Positions 45,999-57,534 are shown, counted from the first letter of the stretch. The stretch: DNA of 64,000 bases from Entonaema liquescens (GCA_902805475.1 CADCSX010000005.1:226001-290000); one strand, 5' to 3'. Notes: generated from the sequence alone by a model not told the origin. A program made the numbers and translations.

Positions 45999-47402
45999 CT
46001 TGAGTTTTCGGGATTAGCTATGCCTTTGGAATCTTGGTGTTATTGGTTTGAAAGGAAGTTTACGAGGAGGGGGTTCAAACTGAGCAATTCAAGGACGTAT
46101 ACACCACTATGACGTGAGGATACAGGCAAGAAGCGAGAATACGACTCTATCGAAGTACGAAATAATTGTAAACCTAGTTGAGATTGAACAATGATATAGT
46201 CGAGAGACCTTTGTCCTACGTATGTATTTCAGTCATCTAGTCATGGGGATTGTGATCTTATATCAATTGTGTAACGACGGGATCTAAATTTCCCTAGCCT
46301 ATGAAGTTGAATTTGGTATTTGGAGCATTGCCCAATTATAATGTCGATGATGCGCATTGTATTGCTCTAAGTCGTGATGCCGTGACGTGATGATGGATAG
46401 AAAATATTTGATTGGTTTATTTCGGGGATCTAGTGCACGGTTTGGAGTTGATTTATAATTCTTGCTTGACATAAAAAGAGAGGCGTATAGTTGGAAATAC
46501 ACCGATTGACAAATCATAGGCTATCGGTTTGTTGATCGGTTTATTTATCGTTGGTTTCTAACCCGCTCGGCATTTTAGCATGTGTAACGGATATGCGACG
46601 GCAATAGTTGGCGATCTAACACAAGCCAATGTTTATAACCATCTTATCTATATGGCAGTTGTGATTATATTAGCTAATTCAAGACTTAGCAGAAAGGCAC
46701 ACAAATAGAATAGTACTGCTTCGTCAAAGCAATGATTTATATACCGCCTGCGAACTTGATATATATCACCTTTAATATCAACGCGTCGCTGTGTTATTCT
46801 GATGTCGGCTTGTTGTGTGTACAGAGTTGAATGGGGATAACCAAGTCATAAGCCAACTTTGACGGTAACTACACAAAATAACTAACGAGAATGTTTACAC
46901 GAAAAACTACCTATACTCCTTTTTCGTAGAGTCATTCCCATTGTATACTATTCCGAATTATATGTAAAATCAACTTTACCATAAGTTGAAGTTTCCGAAT
47001 TGATATTTCCATGTTCTCAAAATCCGAGTCAATTTTGAATCAAGAAGCTGAAATTCTCAAAAGCCGACCAAACCTCTCTCATTGGACAATTCCAAGCCTC
47101 CTGTCCAAGAACGGCTCTAGTTCGACGACGGCTGCCTAACTAGTAATTTAAGAAATGAGTTCATGCGCTAAGGGGGCAAATGACAACATCTTTTTAAGTG
47201 TTTCCCTTTTGCTTTTGCTTTTGCTCTTCTTCTTTTCCATCCATCCTTTCGGAGCGCAAATCATTCCTTTTCGTGGCCATCCCGTACAAAAAAGGGCTGT
47301 CCGTCCATTCATTCGTTTGAAAATCCGAGCATCTGCACATCCTTCCCAAGCTCGAATTCTACCTCTTGGCAATTATATCTCCTTCGCTAGGCTTATTCCG
47401 TC
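45999..47402. other. Divergent intergenic region
   Basis: AT-rich and without genes until about 47100. The final 200 bases before the GPI-protein start are C/T-rich, with a CTTTTG-type repeat at about 47206-47228, a usual fungal promoter/leader feature. Confidence 0.45.
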
Positions 47403-48063
47403 ATGTACGCCAAAGTCATCCTCGCCGCTGCGCTTCTCGCGGGACACGCCGCTGCTAGAACCGATTTGAGCGGCTGTGTGTCGTCTGCGACCGTCAAGTA
47501 TGGCGGTGGGAGCTTGATCTGGTACGTCCCTGATACCGGCGAGATTTGCGAATTTCTCGACTGCGGCGGCGGGCGCGCACCGCCCAAGACGACCGTTCCG
47601 GGCTGCGGCGGCTACGAGGGAACCGCTACCTATTCGCCCAGCTTTCTTCCGGGCTTCGGTGCCTCTGCAACGCCTACTTCGACCGAGAACTCTGCGGTGA
47701 TCTCTATCTCGACTTCTACGTCTTCGCCCGCGGCTAGCTCGGCGGCTGGCGAATCTTCTAGCGAATCGTCTGGCTCGGCAGTCACCTCGGCGGAAAGCTC
47801 CGCGTCTGTTTCCGACACAGCAACTGGTGTAACTTCGACTTCTGTCGCTACCATCACTCCGGCGCCGACCACGACGGGGGATCAAGCACAGGCGTTGCTT
47901 CAAACAGCGGATCTTCCGCCTCAACTGGAAGCTCTCAGGAGCCGAGTCTGCCAGCACTTCCGGCGCGACTACTGTGTCCGAGGCAGCAGCTGTGCCGACT
48001 GCGGCCGTAAAGGGCGCTATGGGTATGGCTGTTGGTCTGGTAGCGGGTATGGCCATGCTATGA
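47403..48063 (+). CDS. GPI-anchored Ser-rich surface protein, reading frame disturbed
   Basis: Begins MYAKVILAAALLAGHAAART (signal peptide), then a Cys-containing N-terminal module (LSGCVSSATVKYGGGSLIWY, GEICEFLDCGGGRAPPKTTV, PGCGGYEG) that recurs in Ascomycota proteins often labelled as siderophore-related or conidial GPI proteins. A Ser/Thr/Ala-rich stalk follows. The C-terminal GPI signal (TAAVKGAMGMAVGLVAGMAML, stop 48061-48063) lies two frame steps away. Restoring one base in the G run at 47876-47880 and one near 47942 gives a continuous 220-residue protein. Alternatively an intron 47827-47938 (GTGTAA..CTCAG) gives an in-frame 182-residue product. The uncorrected frame ends in a non-GPI tail rich in Cys/Arg, which is unlikely. 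Predicted plasma-membrane or wall protein of unknown function. Confidence 0.72.
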
Positions 48064-48559
48064 GTAATATCTTGATGGAGGATGGTTGTTGGATTGCGTG
48101 AGGTTGGATATAATATTAGTATTAAATCATAAATATTAATAGATGCTTATTAGCAGGTAGGGAGTTCCCCTGCAGATGACAAGTGATTTGTATAAAGTTC
48201 CTAGGGAAGGGCTATAACATGAGGCAGTATGTTAAGACTATCACGAATATACCAGTCTACCACCTTTTCTCAATCTCAACGCCTGTCATTTGTGTGATTT
48301 CATCACACGAGAGCTAGACAACTCAAACCCAGGATGATAAATGTTCCAATGTAATATTTATACCCTATTTAACTCCAAGATGCTAGTATACATATTTGAC
48401 AAACATACCTAGTCGAATTTGATGCAAACGTATACCCTGACCGAAGTGTAAATTTAAGGAATTCTTATAGGTTATAAGAACGTAGCTTAACGAATAGAAG
48501 ATACGAGATCGATAGACAAAACGCCCCTGAAGATTAAATGAAAACTAGCAAAAGCACGT
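48064..48559. other. Convergent intergenic region
   Basis: 3' flanks of the GPI-protein gene (+) and the GH76 gene (-); AT-rich, nothing gene-like. Confidence 0.45.
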
Positions 48560-50258
48560 TTAATCCAATGCCATTAAGACGGCACCAGCGACGGTAGTGC
48601 CGATCAGAAACGCCGTCAATATTCCCGCACCGGCCTTATCTCCCGTCGTTATAGGGTTAGGATCGGTCAAGTAGTTCTTGGGATTTCCGGCGTTAGGATT
48701 GCCGACACTGGTACCGCCTGTGTCGTTAGTGACAGGTGGTTTTGCTCCTTCTACAAGCAAGCTCGTGAGGGCGCCGAGGACGTTCATCTGCTGGCCTGCG
48801 CCGGTCTGGCCATCGTAGACACCGGTCGTCCAGTGGAAACCGCATTGGCGACCGTTGGGACCGCCGGTACATTGTTTAACGGCGGCTTCGGCGGATGAGC
48901 GTAGTAGCTTCATGATGCGTTCGCGGGTAAAGGGTGCCGTTAACGTCGTTACAGCTAACCATCTGTGTACGTATCCCTTGTAACTCAACATATCTGAGGT
49001 ACAGAGGCCAGCTTCGCAGCTCGGCTCGTACAATGTGCCGTTCACGAAGAATACACGCTCCATCCCATCCAATAGGCCGCTGATTCGGTCCGCCCATACT
49101 TGGCTACCGTTGGTCTATAATTCGGTTAGCTATCTGGGCCTTCTTTTGACCTACTCGCTGGTAGACATCGGGGATAAGAATGCGGTGAGTTGCTTACATA
49201 TTCGTACATGTAACCCGCCCCCGACAGCAGGATGGCGGCGTTATACGAATATTGTTGCTTGTTAATATCGGTACAGTTATACTGCACATGGCCGCCATCG
49301 AACACGTTCCAATCCTTGTCGATATACCCAATATCGTGGATCCAGTCGTACGTCTTTATCGCCCATTCCGCATAGGTTTCGTTGTTGTAGTACCGGGCTA
49401 GACGGGATGCTATGTTAAAGAAGCAACCGTTGGCAATAGCTATTCGATCACGTTAGTCGGCTTTGTTTCTAACTTCGGTCTCCTGTTTTCGACGGAGGAC
49501 TCCTTTTCTTCTTCACTAAGTACGGGGAGCTCTCACTGTTCTTGTAATCATAACCCTTGTTAGTGGAGGCGATCTGCCACCTCATGCCGCCGCCGCAGAT
49601 ACCATCGTAGTGATCCGGTGCAGCTTGATCGTTAAAGACAGCCTGGGCGAGGGCGATCCATTGCGGCTTATCCTTAGGAGGGTCTTGGAACTTGTTTTCG
49701 GCCGCCAACATCGCCGACATGCCCCAGAAAGATTGATCGTCGTTACCGAGCGAGAGAGACCAATTTCGGGGTGCGTAGTCCTCGGCTTCACCGACTTGGA
49801 ACTGCATCGCCTGGAATGTGACATCGTTATACGTATCGTCACCCGTGTAATGCCAATAGTCTATCATTGCACCCCAGAGCGCGCCTCCTTGCCACCTAGT
49901 TTTGGTGCATGGTTAGTGAATTGCCCCTCGGCGGGAGACAGAGGGCAGCAAACCAGTAGTAATCTCCGTCCGGCGGCGGTCCTGGCAAGATACCCGGTAC
50001 GTGACCTGTTTCATTGCCGTCATAATAGGTCATCAGATCAAAGGCGACCTGTTTCGCGGCATTTTTGATGGATTCTAAGACAATATTGAGTATTCAGAAT
50101 TCGTTGCGGCGGCGCCAGAGTCTTGGGAGAGAGAATCCTGCGCAGCCAAGAGACTGGCCGAGACGCTTACCTTTTGAGTTTAAATCGACTTCAAGCGCTC
50201 CTAACACGACCGCTGGAGCGAGACATAGTAGTTGAAGGTGGCGAGCTGAGGATAACAT
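48560..50258 (-). CDS. DCW1: GPI-anchored GH76 mannan endo-1,6-alpha-mannosidase (Dfg5/Dcw1 family)
   Basis: Five exons, 50258-50171, 50074-49954, 49895-49537, 49439-49198 and 49114-48560, join in phase to 454 residues. The signal peptide is in MLSSARHLQLLCLAPAVVLG. The GH76 (alpha/alpha)6 fold shows YYWWQGGALWGAMIDYWHYT, the conserved Asp pair in LGNDDQSFWGM, DGICGGGMRWQI and NTIANGCFFNIASRLARY. The C-terminus (AGAGILTAFLIGTTVAGAVLMA) is a GPI-attachment signal. Dfg5/Dcw1 enzymes act at the plasma membrane and wall, processing GPI-protein glycans so that GPI proteins can be linked into the wall; the yeast pair is essential. Its substrates would include GPI proteins such as the neighbour at 47.4-48.1 kb, but that pairing is only by position. 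Confidence 0.92.
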
Positions 50259-51428
50259 GTTTGCGACTTGGAGTCGCGCGACGCTGTTGAATTATCGACA
50301 GTCTTCGCGAGGCGCAATCGTTGATGGATGAAATTCAGAAGAGTAGGATCGAAATACAAATAGCATTAACTATACATGTAAGCACGTACTACGGTCGTAT
50401 TGCATGTCGAACCAGCGATGAATTCGGCTCTCCTTCCCGTAAATAAGAATCGCTGTCCCTGTCTGGTCGAATCTGTATGCGAAGTCGCCAAGAACTGTCT
50501 AATAAAAAGTTTTAGATCTGCTAGATTATGGTGGTCGTTGTCGACTATGGTTTAGCAACAGCAAGACTAACTGCGCCTCGGTGTTAAGACAAGAGTAAAA
50601 TAAAGGCTCGCCACAGCCCTATTAGCGAAATGTGGTCTACATAAGATCAATGTTGGGGTTTGCCCCTGTATGGATGTTTCGGGACTGGGCGGATCTGGCA
50701 GTCCATTATCAGGATCCAACTCAGCGCGTTGATCTGCGAGACATGGACTTACTATGTACATACCACGTTGTATGGCTGACATTTTGGGCTATCCAATAGG
50801 ATGCCGAGTATGTCGGACGGATCTCGTATACGTAGTGGGTGTAGTCCAATTAAGTCGAAGCGCTATGTAGTAGTCGAGGCTGTGCGGTGTCAGCCAGAAA
50901 CATGCCTGTCGACAAGTTCAGACGATTATGTAAAAACTAACTGTAGTTTGTACCCTATCGACTTACTCAAAGGATGAATAGATAATAACAAAACGCGTCG
51001 TTTCATCGATATGAATGGAGATGGTCCTCTGGTTAGGATGGGGTTCTTTAGATGGAGAACGCTAGCACAGCCTCAGTTTTTCATTTCGGCGTGACATATT
51101 TAGCCAGAACTACCCATTAACCCCATTAACTTTGACCAGGTCATTTTACTAGGCGCTCAAGTAGCGTCGAATCGAGGTGGAAAGAAAATAATATGTTGCA
51201 TGAGCCTTCTCGCTTTAATCAGTCAGTAGAAATAATTAATGGCCGGTCTTGGCACCAGATTCAGCGCCAAGACCGGCCATTAATTATTTCTACTGACTGT
51301 TTAATCTACCGTATGCTGTTATCCTTGAACCTGAAACAGCGCAGGGAACATTTGACAGAGATAATGATATGCTATGATGGTTATGGGCCGTGTATCTTAT
51401 CCGGGTCCGATATTTAAAAGGCCGTGTC
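50259..51428. other. Intergenic region containing a perfect hairpin
   Basis: No gene seen. The region holds the 34-bp inverted repeat listed separately at 51220-51299. Confidence 0.5.
51220..51299. repeat. Perfect 34-bp inverted repeat with 12-base loop
   Basis: The left arm 51220-51253 and right arm 51266-51299 are exact reverse complements (outer end CAGTCAGTAGAAATAATTAA, inner end GGCCGGTCTTGGC). The loop is ACCAGATTCAGC. Pairing stops on both sides immediately outside, since T faces T. It lies 130 bases beyond the 3' end of the histidine-phosphatase gene. No transposase or terminal direct repeats are visible. Confidence 0.97.
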
Positions 51429-52297
51429 TTAATATCCTCGACCGTTTCCGTTTCCGCTGTCCTTAGCATCCGGATCTTCTTCCGGTAGCTCCGAGCCCAG
51501 CACTATAGGGTCAATCCAACTCCGGCCGAGCCCGCCTCCTTTCTCTCTTGTAGACTCGTGTTGTTCGAGTTTATATAAGTCTCCTGGATTTTGTATAGAT
51601 GCGAAGTCAAAGACGCGATAATCGGCATTAAAATACCAGTAGCTAGAGACCGCAAGCCGCAAAAACGCCGAATGCGAGACAACAATGATCACCTTTTCCG
51701 GACGTTCGTGCAGTTTCTTCAAGGCAGCTTGGGCGCGTGCTAAGAGAGCGGCTTTCTTGAAATGATAGCGACTACCTGCTGGCGATGTCTTGTCTGGAAA
51801 GACCGGGTCGACTTTTGAGAAGTCGACCGCGGGGAACTCTTCTATAAGTTTTTCAACGGGACTCCCAGTATCGCATCGATGGTTTGAGTTTTCTATCGAA
51901 ACGGCTTAGCAGGCTCCTCATACTTCTATTTGATGAATTAGAATGAAAAGGTTGGATTCTGAGCGTACCTTGCCAATCCGCATCAGCCTCTATCTTGACG
52001 CCCTTCTCGATGAGCCAGTCAACTGACCGTAAGGCCGTTTGCACCGTCCTGCGTAAGGGAGACACCACGATGAGTTCGGCCTGCTGAGCTAGTGGGTTCT
52101 CCATGAGGCTTTCCCGTAGGTCTACGCATTGCCCGTGTCCCTCTTCGGTTAAGTCTGGATCATGTATCGAAAAGTTTTCTAAGCGAAATCAGAACAAACG
52201 CCTAGAAGCTCATAACCTGGAGTCGCATCATAGCAAACTGACTTTCTGCATTATGACGAGCCTGAGCGTGGCGGACCAGGATCAGTGTCGGAGGCAT
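51429..52297 (-). CDS. Histidine-phosphatase superfamily protein (phosphoglycerate-mutase-like)
   Basis: Three exons, 52297-52243, 52178-51969 and 51892-51429, join in phase (HNAE|KNFSIHDPDLT) to 242 residues. Catalytic motif LVRHAQARHN gives R9-H10; the second arginine region is VSPLRRTVQTAL, and the second histidine is in IIVVSHSAFLRLAV. This family includes fructose-bisphosphatases, phosphoglycerate mutases and many small-molecule phosphatases using a phosphohistidine intermediate. The substrate is not predictable here. The fungal branch with NFSIHDPDLTEEG is commonly annotated as phosphoglycerate mutase-like. A later donor in exon 1 would shift the frame, so the GTCAGT donor after 52243 was chosen. 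The tail is acidic and Gly/Asn-rich. Confidence 0.88.
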
Positions 52298-52865
52298 TCT
52301 GAATGAGATGAATTTTGAATTTAATATATACTTGTGAAGTAAAGCAAGATCTGTCTCGTGTCTTGGTAAGATATTTAAGACCAAAAGCTAATATGAACAG
52401 AGTGTACAGATTACATGAGATTTTTCTATTCAAACGCAAAAGTTGCAACAAGTAATAACCTATAAGCGAATAGTCAGAGAGACTGGATAAAGCTCAATGA
52501 AGTATGATCTTTGTTACTTGCTTACTGTTAGACTGACTCACAGGTCGAAGCCGCTGTTACTAAAATATTAACTGCTAAGATGGAAATGGCCAGCATCTAT
52601 AATCCACAGTACGTACTTCGTACCTCAATTATAGTGCGTTATGCCGTGAAGGTGTACTGACAAGTGGGTTGCAGATGGTAGCGCGCTGGATAGTAAGAAG
52701 CGTGTAACGCGCACTGTCTAAACTTTTAGAAAGTCAATTGGAGCTCTACCTCCCTGCAATGTTCTAACTTACCTATAAGTGATATTCTAGTCTAGGCCTA
52801 TACATCTAATAAACTGTCTCCTTCGCGACACGCCTACGCCAACCGAGTCATAAATCTGCTACATA
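52298..52865. promoter_or_regulatory. Divergent promoter region
   Basis: Shared upstream region of the histidine-phosphatase gene (-) and CTNNBL1 (+). AT-rich, no specific motif that I can defend. Confidence 0.35.
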
Positions 52866-54788
52866 ATGACCAGCATAGATGAATTATTCAAGGTTGGTTA
52901 ATAAGTGTTCTAATTACATTTTTATGGCTTCGACTGACCTTCTGCTATAGGCATCTGGCGTCGGTAGCAAGCGCAAGCTAGAACCTCTTCGGGATCCGAG
53001 TATGCTTCATTCTCTTTTTTGTTTTTGATTACTTGTCATCAAGAATTACCAACTAACGCGTGTCACTATACAGATGAGGTCTATAAATCTGCCCGCTTAA
53101 GCTCCAATGGTAACAGCAGCCGACATGCGCGCGTCGAGGACGAGAATGTAAACGATAACGAAGATGACGTCGAAGCAGGACCTGCGCCCCCTCCAGAAGA
53201 CGAAGAAGGTGACTACGGACCGGATGTCCCACCCGACGACGATGAGGAAGGGCGGTTCTTCGGTGGCGGGATTACAGCGCAGGAGAATGAAGTTTTAGAT
53301 TACGTCGATGACCCCGATCCCAGCGCGAATGCAGCACCGGACAAGTTCGACAGCGCGTGGTTGCGACGAACCGCCCTTAACTTCGAAAAGCGAATAAACA
53401 AGAACGCAGAGCTACGCGCCAAGTTTGAGGATGAGCCCCAGAAGTTTATTTCAAGCGAAGCCGACCTCGATGCGGACATAAAGGCCCTCTCCATCCTTTC
53501 AGAGCACCCAGAGCTGTATCCCGAGTTTGCTAAAATTGGGAGTGTCGCGAGCCTTGTAGGGCTGCTCGCACACGAGAATACCGATATTGCAATAGACGCC
53601 ATCGAGATTATCAACGAGTTAACTGACGAAGATGTCGCGGCCGAGGACGAGCAATGGAACGCACTAGTCGACGCCCTACTAGAGGCGGATTTACTAGGGC
53701 TTCTTGTGTCGAACTTCGAGAGGTTGGACGAGGAACAGGAAGTTGATCGGAGCGGTGTGTACTATGCGCTCAGTATAGTAGAGAATTTATGCAGCGAGCG
53801 AACCACAACGGCAGAACAGGTTGCAGAAAGCGACAGTCTACTCAAGTGGCTACTCCGACGTATACAAGCCAAAGAGACCACTGTTAGCCAGAACAAGCAA
53901 TACTCCGCCGAGGTACTGGCCATATTAGTGCAGACGTCGTCGAAGAACAGGAGGAAACTCGCCAGCTTAGATGCCGTGGATATTATGTTACAGCTCGTAG
54001 CGTCTTATCGGAAACGCGACCCCGAAAAGGGCGGCGAGGAAGAAGAGTATATGGAGAACTTGTTCGAAGCTCTGACCTGTATTGCGGACGAGCCCGAGGG
54101 AAAGACCAAATTTGTCGAGGCAGAGGGTGTTGAGCTTTGCCTCATCATGCTAAAAGAGGGTAAGATGAGCAAACCCGCTGCGCTCCGTCTCCTAGATCAT
54201 GCCGTAGGGGGCCACGGTGCGGCGGGAACTGGCGTATGCCAGAAAGTAGTCGAAGCCGGTGGATTGAAGAATCTTTTTACGCTATTTATGAAAAAGAGCA
54301 ACGATAGTCAGACTACAGAACACCTAATCGGTATATTCGGGTCCATGCTACGGCTATTACCGGCCGACTCGGCAGAACGGATACGGACGCTGGCTAAGTT
54401 TGTCGAGAAGGACTACGAGAAGACGGAGAAATTGGTTAAATTAAGGAGGGAGTACGCGACACGCCTTGGTTCGGTGGACGAGGCGATCCGCGCGGAGCAG
54501 AGCGGGATGAGCGCCGAAGAAAAGGAAGAAATGGCAGACGAGTGGTTCTCGCGACGACTCGATGCTGGCTTGTTCTGCCTGCAGACGTTGGACGTAGTTC
54601 TGGCGTGGCTGGTGGCGGAGGACAACGGCGCGAGGAAGACCATCCAGAGATTGCTCGCGGACCGCGACGAAACGCTGGGTACTATTAAGACTACGCTACA
54701 AGAGCAGATTGAGGGCATCGACGTAGATGATGCGGAAGGCAAGGACACGAGAGAAATGCTCACGACACTAGTGGAATTCTTACAATAG
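52866..54788 (+). CDS. CTNNBL1: Beta-catenin-like protein 1 homologue (CTNNBL1)
   Basis: Exons 52866-52892, 52951-52999 and 53074-54788 join in phase to 596 residues (MTSIDELFK|ASGVGSKRKLEPLRDP|NEVYKSA...). An N-terminal basic and acidic segment (EDEEGDYGPDVPPDDDEEG) precedes FFGGGITAQENEVLDYVDD. The alpha-helical ARM-like CTNNBL domain follows, with typical runs ALSILSEHPELYPEFAKIGS, LVGLLAHENTDIAIDAIEII, SGVYYALSIVENLCSE and NKQYSAEVLAILVQTSSKNR. CTNNBL1 associates with the Prp19/CDC5L complex of the spliceosome in the nucleus. Length agrees with the ~560-600 residues of animal and fungal homologues. The C-terminal coiled region (GMSAEEKEEMADEWFSRR) is also typical. Confidence 0.93.
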
Positions 54789-55107
54789 TACGGGCGGATT
54801 GGTGGCTATAATAGTATAGTAGTAATCAATGAATAATGCGTATCGTGCCGGCTTCTCAGCGCGGCGTCCCTCAAATCTCTATGAACAAACAGACAGGCCT
54901 CTTGCAGTCAGTGATACCGGACCCATCTTTGTTTCGTGATTCTCCTTTCAAGAACACCGTAACATGTAGTATAATGCGCGCAACTCGACACCACAACCGC
55001 AGTCTTCCAGCAATCAGGACCCACGATATCAATCCCGTGGCATGTCGATCCCTTTCTCTGCGTAATATTCCCCAGAATCGACTTTCCTGTGTAGACTGAA
55101 GCGGTCT
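54789..55107. other. Convergent intergenic region
   Basis: 3' flanks of CTNNBL1 (+) and VMA10 (-); nothing gene-like. Confidence 0.4.
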
Positions 55108-55814
55108 TTAGCTATGAAAAACAAGCCAGGCTAATCTACGCCTTCTCAGGGGCACGGGCTTGACGTCGAACACGGCCTTCAACAAGTCCTCCACGACCTT
55201 GGCCTGGCTCTTCTGGCCGGCGGCTTGGATCTCCTTGATCTTGGCTTCGGCCTCACGGTTGGCTTCATCTTCGGCCTGCTTGTTGCCTTGGGTGTGCTGT
55301 AACAAATGCCCGAATTAGTTTCTGAAGCTATACATCGTAGAGCTGTGAGGAGTGGTATGGTATGTGCGCGTACCTCGGCCTCGAATTTCTTAAACTCTTC
55401 GTCCTTCGCTCGGCGATATGCTTCTACTTCCTTCTTGGCTTCGTCTCGCGCCTCTCGCACTCTCTTAGTTCGGACTATAGGTTGGACGGGTCAGTATCGG
55501 TTATAATGTGTCGGGCTTCTTAGTGTTTTGGTATGGATAGATCGTAAATGCGGGAACTGACATTCGCGGGCTTTCTGGACAATCTTGGAAGCTTCCCTCT
55601 CGGCCTATGCGATCGCGGAGATACCTGTCAGCTGGACATGCTACATTTGGATCGGCTAGGTTTGCTTGGTTATTGTGATAGTCTAGGGGCTTGCGTACAT
55701 CGAGTAAGGTCTGAATGCCTGCCGAGTTCTGGGCCGACTGTATTTGAGAGATAGCATGGTTAGCTAGCTGTAACTATCTTGTTTGTATAAGAGTGTTTGG
55801 TTCAAGTATACCAT
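55108..55814 (-). CDS. VMA10: V-type ATPase subunit G (Vma10)
   Basis: Exons 55814-55812 (ATG only, inferred), 55737-55699, 55604-55562, 55474-55374 and 55296-55108. The product reads MSAQNSAGIQTLLD|AEREASKIVQKARE|FRTKRVREARDEAKKEVEAY|...KKFEAE|HTQGNKQAEDEANREAE and ends LLKAVFDVKPVP. Subunit G is a long coiled coil in the peripheral stalk of the vacuolar proton pump. As written the protein ends with an extra tail LRRRRLAWLVFHS (124 residues). One more C in the GGGG/CCCC run at 55149-55152 would instead give KPVPPEKA and a stop at 55138-55136 (115 residues), the usual length and end. An exon consisting only of the ATG is unusual, but the GTATAC donor and AATACAG acceptor support it. Confidence 0.87.
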
Positions 55815-56306
55815 CCTGCTGCTATACTACGTTGGATATTCGATTTATATGAAATCCGGTTTCGACGAAGAGGAAGGTTGGAATTATTGGTTGGTAGTTT
55901 GCTGGTTTAGTAACTGACGTATGGTGTTGTAATCGCGATAGTTAAGATGTCGAAATGGTAGGTAGCTGGAGTAGGGAGCTCGGCGGACGAATCAATGACA
56001 ACCTTCGGCGGCAAGGCTGGTGCTGCTGGGGGTCAGATGGGGCTGAAGCAGCACCGGAGCTTAATCGGTACGTACCTGTTTCGTGCCGTTTTAAACCGAA
56101 ATTGAATTTATGCATACGAAGTAGTAAGAAGCATTTTGCATATTGCGTGCATATCAATTTATTCACGTCATACAAAATAGAAAACAACCACGAAGGTGAG
56201 AACTGGAGATTCGACGAAGTACTTCACTTAAATTAATCAATAAGATATATAACTTCTGTAGTATCTCTACCTTATCCCGATATTTCGTTAGTAAGTGCTT
56301 AATTAA
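55815..56306. other. Intergenic region
   Basis: Upstream region of VMA10 and 3' flank of the next minus-strand gene. An open stretch at 55955-56236 (+) has no protein character beyond its first third. Confidence 0.4.
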
Positions 56307-57052
56307 CTACCTAGGCATATAGTCAAACCATTCCCAGAGCTCAGGATTGCGACGATGATGGTCCGGTTTATCTTTTGCCATCCATCGTTGATCGCTCGGC
56401 ATCAGCACATATTCCGTATACTCGGGTACCTTCTTAGTGTATTTACTTTTTCTCTCGTTCACCCACTTATATGTCGTCTCTCTTACGACTCCGTATATAT
56501 GCCCGTGTACAGAGACCCAATTTGGTCTGTTCGCGAGATATACTGTTAGATGAATTTGGTCCGACTCGATTCCTGTCTTCCCACGCCTCGTCTGGCCCTT
56601 AGCAGCTTGACCGTAAGTATTGGCAACGTCGTGAAGTTCCTTGCTAGTCAGCGTAAGCGGAAAGTTATTTTACGTTAGGGCACGAATATACTACCGGATG
56701 ATAATGTGTGAGAAGCCTAGATTTCTTGCGGCCTCCTGAGCGAAGGTCTCGCTTGACTGTAGGATTTCTTGCCGCCTTCTCGCCAAGTGCTCGAAGTCCC
56801 CTTTCTTTTCCCAATATACCTAAGAAAATACGAATTAACTAATTGATATTAATTACCTAGGCGGATGAAGAATGGTCCTACTTTGGGGCATTGCAGCGTC
56901 CCACAACCGATACTTGGCTCTGGCTTGATAAATATAGTTGCGGTTTTATCCTCGCTATCTTTAGGTAGCGGACCGCCTCTCGGGATGGCCATATCGGGAT
57001 GCCATGCTGACTGAGCGTCCCCGGTCTGCCCATAAGCCGATATTTCGGGCAT
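56307..57052 (-). CDS. Uncharacterised 210-residue protein, three exons
   Basis: The best model has exons 57052-56882, 56819-56695 and 56643-56307, all in phase with GT..AG introns of 62 and 51 bases. It reads MPEISAYGQTGDAQSAWHPD...IFIKPEPSIGCGTLQCPK|VYWEKKGDFEHLARRRQEIL..., AARNLGFSHIIIR|KELHDVANTYGQAAKGQTRR..., VYLANRPNWVSVHGHIYGVV, and ends NPELWEWFDYMPR. A later donor after 56857 leaves exon 1 longer but puts exon 2 in the wrong frame unless a weaker acceptor is used. There is no signal peptide or membrane segment. The protein is rich in Trp/Tyr/Lys/Arg and moderately basic. I recognise no domain. Consistent phase over two introns and protein-like exons support a real gene. Confidence 0.62.
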
Positions 57053-57534
57053 GATATATAAGTGTCAAATCCAAGAAGTAGGTAAAGTGACGTACACGCT
57101 AGAAGTGCCACAGGCGCCGGGTTATACACCCGAAAGCTTTCAAAAGGGCCCTTACTGTTTGTTCTTAATAAAGAGCTTTGCGCTTTCTACGGTGCTATTT
57201 TTGTAGGATTTGTTCTTTGAACTTTGTATGCTTTCGGAAGCTCTTATAATCTGTCTTGCTAGCTAGCCTCGTATTCCCTGACTTGTATTTAGGGTAGATT
57301 TGGTACGGAACTATTACATGGAACGCCTGTAAATTGATTTATATAAAGTATGCGACATTCAAAACATTTTATATAGGTATAAATCCCGAGTCTGTTATAA
57401 TGCCAAAGCGAAGGTCTTTATGAAGTAGTACATGGATACAGAGCTCTAGCCGCTCAGCCTCCCACTGTTAGATAAACAGCTATGTGAACATTATATTTGA
57501 ACTGTTAGATACTACTTCATTAACCTCATACAAT
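57053..57534. other. Intergenic region
   Basis: Short AT-rich spacer between two minus-strand genes; no gene seen. Confidence 0.4.

Noticed and set aside
56820..56881. Apparent frameshift between exons 1 and 2 of the uncharacterised gene
   Set aside because: Using the donor after 56882 (GTAGGA) gives a full in-phase GT..AG model.
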